NCBI GenBank assembly: GCA_023445445.1
Contig: JAEXLD010000048.1
Span: forward strand, 1-11,677
Origin: Bacillota bacterium
GTDB lineage: Bacteria; Bacillota; Clostridia; Clostridiales; Clostridiaceae
Direction of reading: 5' to 3'
Length of the DNA stretch: 11,677 bases
Part shown: piece after piece, positions 3,994-11,677 of the stretch
Layout: each line of letters begins with the position of its first letter
How positions within the stretch are numbered: position 1 is the first letter of the stretch
The notes under the pieces: model-generated
What the model saw: only the letters and a program-made list of their open reading frames with translations
Told to the model about the DNA's origin: nothing
Databases searched by the model: none
Program-made: the position numbers and the translations under genes

Positions 3994-6900
3994 ATGGTAC
4001 ATCCTGTCCAAGTCGGAAAAAGAACTAGAATGAGTTTTGGTAAAGTTAAAGATGTAACAGAAATGCCAAATCTTATTGAGGTACAATTAGATTCATATCA
4101 ATGGTTTTTAAAGGAAGGTCTTCATGAAGTATTTGATGACATAAATCCGATCACAAATTTCACAGGTAATCTTGTTCTGGAATTTGTTGATTACAAACTT
4201 GATATGGATAACATTAAGTATTCAGTGGAAGAGTGTAAAGAGAGAGATTCAACTTATGCTGCACCACTAAAGGTTTCTGTAAGATTACAAAATAATGAAA
4301 CTGGAGAAATTAAAGAACAAGAAGTATTTATGGGTGACTTCCCATTAATGACTGAACAAGGAACTTTCATCATAAATGGTGCTGAAAGAGTTATTGTAAG
4401 TCAATTAGTAAGGTCACCAGGAGTTTATTACAGTTTTAACGTTGATAAAACTGGTAAGAAATTATACTCTTCTACGGTAATTCCAAATAGAGGAGCATGG
4501 TTAGAATATGAAACAGATTCTAACGACATTATCTATGTAAGAATAGATAAAACAAGAAAACTTCCTATATCTATATTAGCTAGAGCTATGGGATTTGGAA
4601 GTGATGCAGAACTTTTAGACTACTTTGGAGAAGACGAAAGATTTAAAGCTACAATAGAAAAAGATAATACTAAGACTAAGGAAGAAGCCTTATTAGAAAT
4701 CTATAAAAGGCTAAGACCAGGTGAACCACCTACAGTTGATAGTGCTATATCTCTTATTGACTCATTATTCTTTGACGCAAAGAGATATGATTTATCTAGA
4801 GTTGGTAGATATAAATTTAATAAAAAATTAGCATTAAATTTAAGATTAATCAACCAAATTGCAGCAGTAGATATAGTGAATCCTTTAACAGGTGAAATTA
4901 TAGTAGAACAAGGTAAAAAGATAGGTAGAGCTTCCGCTGAAGAAATACAAAATATTGGTATAAATTCAGTTGATATTTTAGTTGAAGATAAAGTTATTAG
5001 AGTAATAGGTAATAACTTTGTTGACATAAAGAATTTTGTTTCTTTTGATGTAAGTGACTTAAATATTAAAGAAGCTGTTCATTACCCAACTCTAAAAGAA
5101 ATTTTAGATAATTATGATGATGAAGAAGTAATTAAAGAGGAAATTAAGAAAAATATAAATAGACTTATTCCTAAGCATATTGTTAAGGATGATATATTTG
5201 CAACTATAAGCTACGAATTAGGATTACCTTATGGCGTAGGTTATGTTGATGATATAGATCATTTAGGCAATAGAAGATTAAGATCTGTTGGAGAATTATT
5301 ACAAAACCAATTTAGAATTGGTTTATCAAGAATGGAAAGAGTAGTTAAGGAAAGAATGACTATTCAAGACCAGGAATCTATAACTCCACAAATGTTAATT
5401 AATATTAGACCAGTTGCAGCATCTATCAAAGAATTCTTTGGTAGTTCACAATTATCACAATTCATGGATCAAACAAATCCACTTTCTGAATTAACACATA
5501 AGAGAAGATTATCAGCTTTAGGACCTGGAGGTCTTTCAAGAGAAAGAGCTGGTTTTGAAGTTAGAGACGTTCACCATTCACATTATGGTAGAATGTGTCC
5601 TATTGAAACACCAGAAGGTCCAAATATAGGTCTTATCAACTCTTTAGCAACTTATGCAAAAGTTAATGAATATGGATTTATTGAAACACCATATAGAGTT
5701 GTTGATAAAGAAAAGGGAATAGTAACTGATGAAATTAGATACTTTACAGCTGATGAAGAAGATCTATATCTTGTAGCTCAAGCAAAGGAACCAATTGGTG
5801 AAGATAGAAAGTTTGTTGATAGCAGAGTTACTGTTAGAAGTAAACATGATATCTTAGTTGTTAATGCAGAAGAAGTTGACTTAATAGATGTATCCCCAAG
5901 ACAAATTGTATCAGTAGCTACAGCTATGATACCTTTCCTTGAAAATGATGATGCTTCAAGAGCATTGATGGGATCAAACATGCAACGTCAAGCAGTTCCA
6001 CTACTAAAGCCACAAGCGCCAGTAGTAGGTACAGGTATAGAATTTAAAGCAGCAGTAGACTCTGGAGTACTTCCAAAGGCTAAGAATGCTGGTAAAGTTA
6101 TTTACGTAAGTTCTAATGAAATAAGAATTAGAAGAGACGTAGATGGTGGATTAGATACTTATAAGCTTCTTAAATTTAAAAGAAGTAACCAAGGTACATG
6201 TATAAATCAAAGACCTTTAGTAGATAAAGGTGAAATAGTGTTTAAGAACCAAGTATTAGCTGATGGTCCATCAACTGATTTAGGTGAAATAGCTCTAGGT
6301 AAGAATATAAGAATGGGCTTCATTACTTGGGAAGGTTACAACTACGAAGATGCGATGCTTATTTCTGAAGAATTAGTTAGAGAAGATGTATTTACTTCAA
6401 TTCATATAGAAGAATATGAATGTGAAGCTAGAGACACTAAGTTAGGACCAGAAGAAATAACTAGAGATATTCCTAATGTAAGTGAAGATGCATTAAAAGA
6501 TATAGATGATAGAGGTATAATAAGAATAGGTGCTGAAGTTAGATCAGGAGATATTCTTGTTGGTAAAGTTACACCTAAGGGAGAAACTGAATTAACTGCT
6601 GAAGAAAGACTTCTAAGAGCTATATTCGGTGAAAAAGCTAGAGAAGTAAGAGATACTTCTTTAAGAGTTCCTCATGGTGAAGCTGGTATTATCGTTGACG
6701 TAAAAGTATTTACAAGAGAAAATGGTGACGAGTTAAATCCAGGAGTTAATGAGTTAGTAAGATGTTATATAGCTCAGAAGAGAAAAATCTCTGTTGGAGA
6801 TAAAATGGCTGGACGTCATGGTAATAAAGGGGTTATATCAAGAGTTCTTCCTGAAGAAGATATGCCGTTTTTACCAGATGGTAGACCGTTACAAATATGC

Positions 6901-7701
6901 TTAAACCCATTAGGGGTTCCATCTCGTATGAACATTGGTCAGGTACTAGAAGTTCACTTAGGATGGGCAGCAAGTCAATTAGGATGGCATATAGCTACTC
7001 CTGTATTTGATGGAGCAACTGAAAAAGATATAGAAGAATGCTTAGAAAAAGCAGGCTATAATGCTAATGGAAAAACTGTTTTATATGATGGTAGAACAGG
7101 AGAGGCTTTTGATAATGAAGTAACTGTTGGTATAATGTATATCTTAAAACTAGCTCACTTAGTTGATGATAAGATACACGCAAGATCTACAGGACCATAC
7201 TCATTAGTAACTCAACAACCTCTTGGTGGTAAGGCACAATTCGGTGGCCAAAGATTCGGAGAAATGGAAGTTTGGGCATTAGAAGCATATGGTGCTGCAC
7301 ATACACTACAAGAAATATTAACTGTTAAATCAGATGATGTTGTAGGTAGAGTTAAAACTTATGAAGCTATAGTTAAGGGTGAAAATATTCCTGAACCAGG
7401 AGTTCCAGAATCATTTAAGGTTCTTATAAAAGAACTTCAAGCTTTATGTTTAGATGTTAAAGTTTTAAACGGAGATAACCAAGAAGTAAAACTTAAAGAG
7501 TTTGCTGAAGAAGATATGGAAGATTTAGAGGTTAACATTGAAGGAACAGAAGATGTTGTTTCTGATGATGTGAATATAGATGATAGTTATACAATGCTAG
7601 AAGAAGAAGTTGAGGAAGAAGTAGAGTTTGATAACTTTGCATTAGAAGGCTTCCATGAAGAAGACTTAGAACTTGATGATTTTGTAAATGATGAACACTA
7701 A
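3994..7701 (+). CDS. rpoB: DNA-directed RNA polymerase subunit beta
   Basis: Beta forms one pincer of RNA polymerase and part of the active site, and carries the rifampicin pocket. The 1235-residue protein is complete. The rifampicin region runs G483-L514 (SSQLSQFMDQ, then THKRRLSALGPGGL) with the sensitive-type D492, H502 and S507 (E. coli D516, H526, S531). The active-site lysines are K937 in GDKMAGRHGNKG and K945 in the same motif. The C-terminal clamp-contact motif GGKAQFGGQRFGEMEVWALEA begins near 1078. The last 66 residues (1170-1235) are a strongly acidic tail with 30 Asp/Glu and no Lys or Arg. The ATG follows AAGGGGTG (3979-3986) with seven spacer bases. rpoC follows after 21 bases, so the two are co-transcribed and probably co-translated. 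Confidence 0.99.
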   Translation: MVHPVQVGKRTRMSFGKVKDVTEMPNLIEVQLDSYQWFLKEGLHEVFDDINPITNFTGNLVLEFVDYKLDMDNIKYSVEECKERDSTYAAPLKVSVRLQNNETGEIKEQEVFMGDFPLMTEQGTFIINGAERVIVSQLVRSPGVYYSFNVDKTGKKLYSSTVIPNRGAWLEYETDSNDIIYVRIDKTRKLPISILARAMGFGSDAELLDYFGEDERFKATIEKDNTKTKEEALLEIYKRLRPGEPPTVDSAISLIDSLFFDAKRYDLSRVGRYKFNKKLALNLRLINQIAAVDIVNPLTGEIIVEQGKKIGRASAEEIQNIGINSVDILVEDKVIRVIGNNFVDIKNFVSFDVSDLNIKEAVHYPTLKEILDNYDDEEVIKEEIKKNINRLIPKHIVKDDIFATISYELGLPYGVGYVDDIDHLGNRRLRSVGELLQNQFRIGLSRMERVVKERMTIQDQESITPQMLINIRPVAASIKEFFGSSQLSQFMDQTNPLSELTHKRRLSALGPGGLSRERAGFEVRDVHHSHYGRMCPIETPEGPNIGLINSLATYAKVNEYGFIETPYRVVDKEKGIVTDEIRYFTADEEDLYLVAQAKEPIGEDRKFVDSRVTVRSKHDILVVNAEEVDLIDVSPRQIVSVATAMIPFLENDDASRALMGSNMQRQAVPLLKPQAPVVGTGIEFKAAVDSGVLPKAKNAGKVIYVSSNEIRIRRDVDGGLDTYKLLKFKRSNQGTCINQRPLVDKGEIVFKNQVLADGPSTDLGEIALGKNIRMGFITWEGYNYEDAMLISEELVREDVFTSIHIEEYECEARDTKLGPEEITRDIPNVSEDALKDIDDRGIIRIGAEVRSGDILVGKVTPKGETELTAEERLLRAIFGEKAREVRDTSLRVPHGEAGIIVDVKVFTRENGDELNPGVNELVRCYIAQKRKISVGDKMAGRHGNKGVISRVLPEEDMPFLPDGRPLQICLNPLGVPSRMNIGQVLEVHLGWAASQLGWHIATPVFDGATEKDIEECLEKAGYNANGKTVLYDGRTGEAFDNEVTVGIMYILKLAHLVDDKIHARSTGPYSLVTQQPLGGKAQFGGQRFGEMEVWALEAYGAAHTLQEILTVKSDDVVGRVKTYEAIVKGENIPEPGVPESFKVLIKELQALCLDVKVLNGDNQEVKLKEFAEEDMEDLEVNIEGTEDVVSDDVNIDDSYTMLEEEVEEEVEFDNFALEGFHEEDLELDDFVNDEH

Positions 7702-7722
7702 TTTTGAAGGGAGGATGTACCC

Positions 7723-10700
7723 TTGTTTGAATTGAATAATTTTGATGCTATACAAATAGGTTTAGCTTCACCAGATCAAATAAGAGAATGGTCAAGAGGT
7801 GAAGTTAAAAAACCTGAAACAATAAACTATAGAACCTTAAAACCAGAAAGAGATGGTCTATTCTGCGAAAGAATTTTTGGACCTATAAAAGACTGGGAAT
7901 GTCATTGTGGAAAGTACAAGAGAGTAAGATATAAGGGCATAGTTTGTGATAGATGTGGAGTTGAGGTTACTAAGGCTAAGGTAAGAAGAGAAAGAATGGG
8001 GCATATTGAACTGGCTGCCCCAGTTTCTCACATTTGGTATTTCAAAGGAATTCCATCAAGAATGGGATTACTTTTAGATATGTCACCAAGAGCTTTAGAA
8101 AAAATATTATACTTCGCTTCATATGTTGTAATAGATCCTAAAGAAACACCATTATTAAAGAAGCAACTTCTTAATGAAAAAGAATTTAGAGAAGCAGTAG
8201 ATAAATATGGTGAAGAAAGCTTTGTAGCTGGAATGGGAGCAGAAGCAGTTCAAGAATTACTTGGAGAAATCGACTTAGAATCACAATCAAGAGATCTTAA
8301 AGAAGAATTAAAAGTAAGCACTGGACAAAAGAAAGTTAGAATAATAAGAAGACTAGAAGTTGTTGAGTCTTTTAGAAAATCAGGAAATGATCCAAGATGG
8401 ATGGTTATTAATGTAATACCAGTAATACCTCCTGATTTAAGACCGATGGTTCAATTAGATGGTGGAAGGTTTGCTACTTCAGATTTAAATGATTTATATA
8501 GAAGAGTTATTAATAGAAATAACAGACTTAAAAAATTATTAGATCTAGGAGCACCTGATATTATTGTTAGAAATGAAAAAAGAATGCTTCAAGAAGCAGT
8601 TGATGCATTAATAGACAATGGTAGAAGAGGAAGACCTGTAACAGGACCTGGAAACAGACCTCTTAAGTCATTATCAGATATGCTTAAAGGTAAGCAAGGT
8701 AGATTTAGACAAAACTTACTTGGTAAGAGAGTTGACTATTCTGGTAGATCAGTTATAGTTGTTGGACCAGAATTAAAAATGTACCAATGTGGACTTCCAA
8801 AAGAAATGGCTTTAGAATTATTTAAGCCTTTCGTAATGAAGAAGTTAGTTGAAGATGGTGTAGCACACAATATAAAGAGTGCAAAGAGAATGGTTGAAAG
8901 AGTTAACAATCAAGTATGGGATGTACTTGAAGAAGTTATTACTGATCATCCAGTTTTATTAAACCGTGCACCTACTCTACATAGACTTGGTATTCAAGCT
9001 TTCCAACCAATTTTAGTAGAAGGTAGAGCTATAAAATTACATCCATTAGTATGTACAGCATATAATGCTGACTTCGATGGAGACCAAATGGCTGTTCACG
9101 TTCCATTATCAGTAGAAGCACAAGCTGAAGCAAGATTCTTAATGTTAGCTGCTGGTAATATAATGAAGCCTTCAGATGGTAAACCAGTTTGTGTACCTAC
9201 ACAGGATATGGTTTTAGGTTCATATTATTTAACTATGGATAAGTCTGGAGCTAAGGGTGAAGGAAAAATATTTGCTTCTAAAGATGAAGCTATAATGGCT
9301 TATGAAGTAGGAGAAATAGCTATACATGCTGAAATTAAAGTAAGAATGTTCAAAGAAATAAATGGAGAGGTAAGATCAGGAATAATTACTACAACTGTAG
9401 GTAAGATAATATTCAATGAATCTATCCCTCAAGATTTAGGCTTTGTAAATAGAGATAATAAAGATGAAGAATTTAACTTAGAAGTTGATTTCTTAATAAC
9501 TAAAAAGTCATTAGGAAAAATAATAGATAAATGCTATACTGTTCATGGTCCTACAAACACTTCTATAATGTTAGATAAGATAAAAGCTTTAGGATATCAT
9601 TATTCATCAATTGGAGCTGTAACAGTAGCAGCATCTGATATGATAGTACCTGAAGCAAAGTACACACTTCTTAAAGAAGCTGATGAAACAGTTGAAAAAA
9701 TCGAGAAGATGTATAAGAGAGGTTTCATATCAGAAGAAGAAAGATATGAAAGAGTTATAGAAAAATGGACTAAGACAACTGAAGATGTAGCCGATGCACT
9801 TATGGATAGCTTGGATAAATTTAATCCAATATTCATGATGGCTGACTCTGGAGCCAGAGGTTCTAAATCTCAGATCAAGCAATTAGCAGGTATGAGAGGA
9901 CTTATGGCGAGTCCAACTGGTAAGATTATAGAATTACCAATTAGAGCTTCATTTAGAGAAGGTCTTGAAGTGTTAGAATACTTTATTTCTACACACGGAG
10001 CTAGAAAAGGTAATGCCGATACAGCTCTTAAGACAGCTGACTCAGGATACTTAACAAGAAGACTTGTTGACGTATCACAAGATGTTATAGTAAGAGAAAT
10101 AGATTGTGGTACAACTGAAGGTATTTATGTTTCAGAAATTAAAGAAGGTAATGAAGCTATTGAAGGATTAGCTGAAAGACTTTATGGTAGATATACAGCA
10201 GAACCAATTATTAATCCAGAAAATGGAGAAGTTATGGTGGAAGCTGATCAATATATGGATTTAGATACTGCAGAAAAAGTTGCAGCTACTGGAATTAAAA
10301 AAGTTAAAATCAGATCTGTATTTACATGTAAGTGTAAAGTTGGAGTATGTTCTAAGTGTTATGGTATGAACATGGCAACAGCACAAAAAATAAATATAGG
10401 TGAAGCAGTAGGAATTATAGCAGCTCAATCAATCGGAGAACCTGGTACTCAGCTTACAATGAGAACATTCCATACAGGGGGAGTTGTTGGAGCGGATATC
10501 ACACAAGGTCTTCCAAGAGTTGAAGAGTTATTTGAAGCTAGAAAGCCAAAGGGATTAGCAATAGTAAGTGAAATAGCAGGTACAGTAAGGGTTGAAGAAA
10601 CTAAGAAGAAGAGAACTGTATTTGTAACATCAGAAGATGGCGAAGAAAGAAGCTACGAAATTCCATTTGGATCAAGACTAAAGGTATCAGATAATGATAT

Positions 10701-11256
10701 TATAGAAGCTGGTGATGAGATTACAGAAGGTTCAGTAAATCCTCATGATATTGCAGCTATTAAAGGTATAGATGGAGCAAGAAAATATCTATTATCAGAA
10801 GTACAAAAAGTTTATAGACTACAAGGTGTTGATATAAATGATAAACACTTAGAAGTAGTTGTTAGACAAATGACAAGAAAAGTTAAGGTTTTAGATTCAG
10901 GTGATACTGAATTATTACCAGGAACTATGATAGATATGTTTGACTTTGAAGAAGAAAATGCAAGAGTAAGAGAATTTGGCGGTGAAGAAGCTAAAGGAGA
11001 GCAAGCGTTACTTGGTATAACTAAAGCAGCTCTAGCAACAGATAGTTTCTTATCTGCAGCTTCATTCCAAGAAACTACTAGAGTTCTTACAGAAGCAGCT
11101 ATCAAAGGAAAAATAGACCCACTAGTTGGATTGAAAGAAAATGTTATTATTGGTAAGTTGATACCAGCTGGTACTGGAATGATGAGATACAGAAATTTAA
11201 AGATAGATGTTGAGGATGTTCCAGTAGAAGAAGAAGTTTTAGATTCAATGGAATAA
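7723..11256 (+). CDS. rpoC: DNA-directed RNA polymerase subunit beta'
   Basis: Beta' supplies the catalytic magnesium site, the clamp, the bridge helix and the trigger loop. The 1177-residue protein starts with TTG. The start is set by GGGAGG at 7709-7714 and an in-frame TGA at 7705-7707, and the N-terminus MFELNNFDAIQIGLASP fits the family. The first zinc site is C60, C62, C75, C78. K84 and R89 lie just beyond it, where fidaxomicin binds in related enzymes. The catalytic motif NADFDGDQ is at 448-455 (D450, D452, D454). The second zinc site is C795, C869, C876, C879. The trigger loop includes M913, R914 and H917 and lacks the large insertion seen in E. coli. No frameshift or truncation is seen. 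No terminator separates its stop from the next promoter at 11272. Confidence 0.99.
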   Translation: MFELNNFDAIQIGLASPDQIREWSRGEVKKPETINYRTLKPERDGLFCERIFGPIKDWECHCGKYKRVRYKGIVCDRCGVEVTKAKVRRERMGHIELAAPVSHIWYFKGIPSRMGLLLDMSPRALEKILYFASYVVIDPKETPLLKKQLLNEKEFREAVDKYGEESFVAGMGAEAVQELLGEIDLESQSRDLKEELKVSTGQKKVRIIRRLEVVESFRKSGNDPRWMVINVIPVIPPDLRPMVQLDGGRFATSDLNDLYRRVINRNNRLKKLLDLGAPDIIVRNEKRMLQEAVDALIDNGRRGRPVTGPGNRPLKSLSDMLKGKQGRFRQNLLGKRVDYSGRSVIVVGPELKMYQCGLPKEMALELFKPFVMKKLVEDGVAHNIKSAKRMVERVNNQVWDVLEEVITDHPVLLNRAPTLHRLGIQAFQPILVEGRAIKLHPLVCTAYNADFDGDQMAVHVPLSVEAQAEARFLMLAAGNIMKPSDGKPVCVPTQDMVLGSYYLTMDKSGAKGEGKIFASKDEAIMAYEVGEIAIHAEIKVRMFKEINGEVRSGIITTTVGKIIFNESIPQDLGFVNRDNKDEEFNLEVDFLITKKSLGKIIDKCYTVHGPTNTSIMLDKIKALGYHYSSIGAVTVAASDMIVPEAKYTLLKEADETVEKIEKMYKRGFISEEERYERVIEKWTKTTEDVADALMDSLDKFNPIFMMADSGARGSKSQIKQLAGMRGLMASPTGKIIELPIRASFREGLEVLEYFISTHGARKGNADTALKTADSGYLTRRLVDVSQDVIVREIDCGTTEGIYVSEIKEGNEAIEGLAERLYGRYTAEPIINPENGEVMVEADQYMDLDTAEKVAATGIKKVKIRSVFTCKCKVGVCSKCYGMNMATAQKINIGEAVGIIAAQSIGEPGTQLTMRTFHTGGVVGADITQGLPRVEELFEARKPKGLAIVSEIAGTVRVEETKKKRTVFVTSEDGEERSYEIPFGSRLKVSDNDIIEAGDEITEGSVNPHDIAAIKGIDGARKYLLSEVQKVYRLQGVDINDKHLEVVVRQMTRKVKVLDSGDTELLPGTMIDMFDFEEENARVREFGGEEAKGEQALLGITKAALATDSFLSAASFQETTRVLTEAAIKGKIDPLVGLKENVIIGKLIPAGTGMMRYRNLKIDVEDVPVEEEVLDSME

Positions 11257-11271
11257 AGACATTCAATTTTA

Positions 11272-11300
11272 TTGACATGTGTATGCTTAAATGATAAAAT
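11272..11300 (+). promoter_or_regulatory. Predicted strong sigma-A promoter after rpoC
   Basis: A perfect TTGACA (11272-11277) is followed after 17 bases by TAAAAT (11295-11300), five of six matches, with an extended -10 TG at 11292-11293. It begins 15 bases after the rpoC stop. The predicted start near 11306 coincides with the beginning of a hairpin. It would give either a leader of about 300 bases for rpsL or a short RNA ending at the stem-loop at 11352-11386. Confidence 0.75.
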
Positions 11301-11305
11301 ACGAA

Positions 11306-11332
11306 TTGTGTGATTTTTGAGAAACACATCAA
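11306..11332 (+). other. Hairpin at the predicted transcript start before rpsL
   Basis: TTGTGTG (11306-11312) pairs with CACA (11325-11328) and CAA (11330-11332) with one bulged base at 11329. After a bulged A, TTTT (11314-11317) pairs with GAAA (11321-11324) around a TGA loop. The fold would form at the very 5' end of the RNA from the promoter at 11272-11300. Its function is unknown. Confidence 0.4.
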
Positions 11333-11351
11333 TATAATTGTCTGCATGAAT

Positions 11352-11395
11352 TCATGGAGGCAAAGTTAAAAGCTATGCCTCTATGATATTTTATA
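11352..11395 (+). terminator. Stem-loop with U-rich tail between rpoC and rpsL
   Basis: Bases 11352-11362 pair with 11376-11386 over 11 bp with a single G-U (11356/11382), enclosing a 13-base loop in which AGT and GCT may pair further. It is followed by TATTTTATA (11387-11395). This could end read-through from rpoBC, or act as an attenuator or small-RNA terminator for the promoter at 11272. The stem is robust; the U-tract is imperfect. Confidence 0.55.
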
Positions 11396-11431
11396 TAATT
11401 AATAAGAAAATATATAAAATGCGGCGAGTGA

Positions 11432-11460
11432 TTGTCAAAAAAATGTTAAAAATATATAGT
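11432..11460 (+). promoter_or_regulatory. Predicted sigma-A promoter for rpsL
   Basis: TTGTCA (11432-11437) and TATAGT (11455-11460) each match consensus at five of six positions, with the ideal 17-base spacer. It lies downstream of the stem-loop at 11352-11386, so transcripts from here would escape that stop. The predicted start near 11467 gives a leader of about 138 bases. The rest of the AT-rich gap up to the rpsL ribosome binding site shows nothing clear. Confidence 0.6.
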
Positions 11461-11604
11461 TTTTATTATTAAAAGGATATGAAAACTTGTATTATACTTA
11501 TTATTGGTACAAAGTAAAATATTACTTGTGTTTCAATAATTTATAAAATAGCTTTTATCTTAAATATTAGATATATAGATAAAAAAATTTCAGGAGGTGA
11601 AAAA

Positions 11605-11677
11605 ATGCCAACTATTAGCCAATTAGTAAGAAAAGGCAGAAAAACTGTTATCAACAAGTCAACAGCACCAGCACTTA
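11605..11677 (+). CDS. rpsL: 30S ribosomal protein S12, N-terminal end (partial)
   Basis: The last 73 bases encode 24 residues, MPTISQLVRKGRKTVINKST then APAL, the conserved N-terminus of S12. S12 sits at the decoding centre of the small subunit and affects accuracy. The lysines altered in streptomycin resistance lie beyond the window edge. The ATG is preceded by AGGAGGTGA (11592-11600), a full-length match to the 16S rRNA anti-Shine-Dalgarno and the strongest ribosome binding site in the window. It is expected to begin the str operon (rpsL-rpsG-fusA-tuf), which would run off the right edge. The gene is truncated only by the window end. Confidence 0.96.
   Translation, partial: MPTISQLVRKGRKTVINKSTAPAL

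Noticed and set aside
4701..5027. Antisense open frame opposite rpoB
   Set aside because: It has shadow composition, no ribosome binding site support, and lies wholly inside the essential rpoB frame.
10812..11327. Antisense open frame of 171 codons opposite the end of rpoC
   Set aside because: It is the complement of conserved rpoC codons, has Ser/Leu/Ile-rich composition typical of antisense shadows, and no recognisable domain.
11346..11386. Tiny frames near GGAGG in the rpsL upstream hairpin
   Set aside because: Both frames (starting at 11346 and 11375) are seven codons or fewer, and the GGAGG is part of the 11-bp stem.
1..11677. Mobile element, CRISPR array, phage remnant, tRNA or novel defence or biosynthetic system
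   Set aside because: I found no transposase, direct-repeat arrays, tRNA-like folds or unrecognised coding genes. Every convincing open frame is a conserved housekeeping gene, so novelty, if any, is confined to the leaders.

Overview
This is a core-genome window of about one third G+C whose proteins and codon use (AGA, ATA, TTA and AAA dominate) point to a low-GC Firmicute. The sequences look most like Clostridium sensu stricto; I do not assign a species. All genes are on the + strand. The order is tuf (3' end) - rpmG - secE - nusG - rplK - rplA - rplJ - rplL - rpoB - rpoC - rpsL (5' end), the conserved translation/transcription cluster of Firmicutes.

Layout. Bases 1-124 are the end of an EF-Tu gene, followed by a strong stem-loop and a new promoter. 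Bases 299-1289 hold rpmG (ribosomal L33, GTG start), secE (preprotein translocase) and nusG (elongation factor). Bases 1312-2527 hold rplK and rplA (L11, L1), each preceded by a small hairpin motif resembling the L1-binding site of 23S rRNA. Bases 2530-2736 hold a consensus sigma-A promoter and an L10 leader with an attenuator, upstream of rplJ and rplL (2737-3640), which end at a strong terminator. The 353-base gap 3641-3993 holds that terminator, a second long AT-rich hairpin, an rpoB promoter and a structured rpoB leader. rpoB and rpoC fill 3994-11256. The 348-base gap 11257-11604 has no convincing gene. It holds two promoters and two hairpins, where many Firmicutes carry a small L7Ae-family gene. 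The window ends 24 codons into rpsL (S12).

How it works together. The genes build the large ribosomal subunit stalk (L10, L7/L12, L11) and the L1 stalk, the RNA polymerase core (beta, beta'), a polymerase-bound elongation factor (NusG), the EF-Tu delivery factor and the SecE subunit of the export channel. Control looks mostly RNA-based: L1 feedback on rplK and rplA, L10 feedback on rplJ-rplL, and unexplained leader structures before nusG, rplJ, rpoB and rpsL. I see no mobile element, CRISPR array, tRNA, rRNA or unknown protein-coding system. The less ordinary content is in the untranslated leaders, and those are the leads worth testing.
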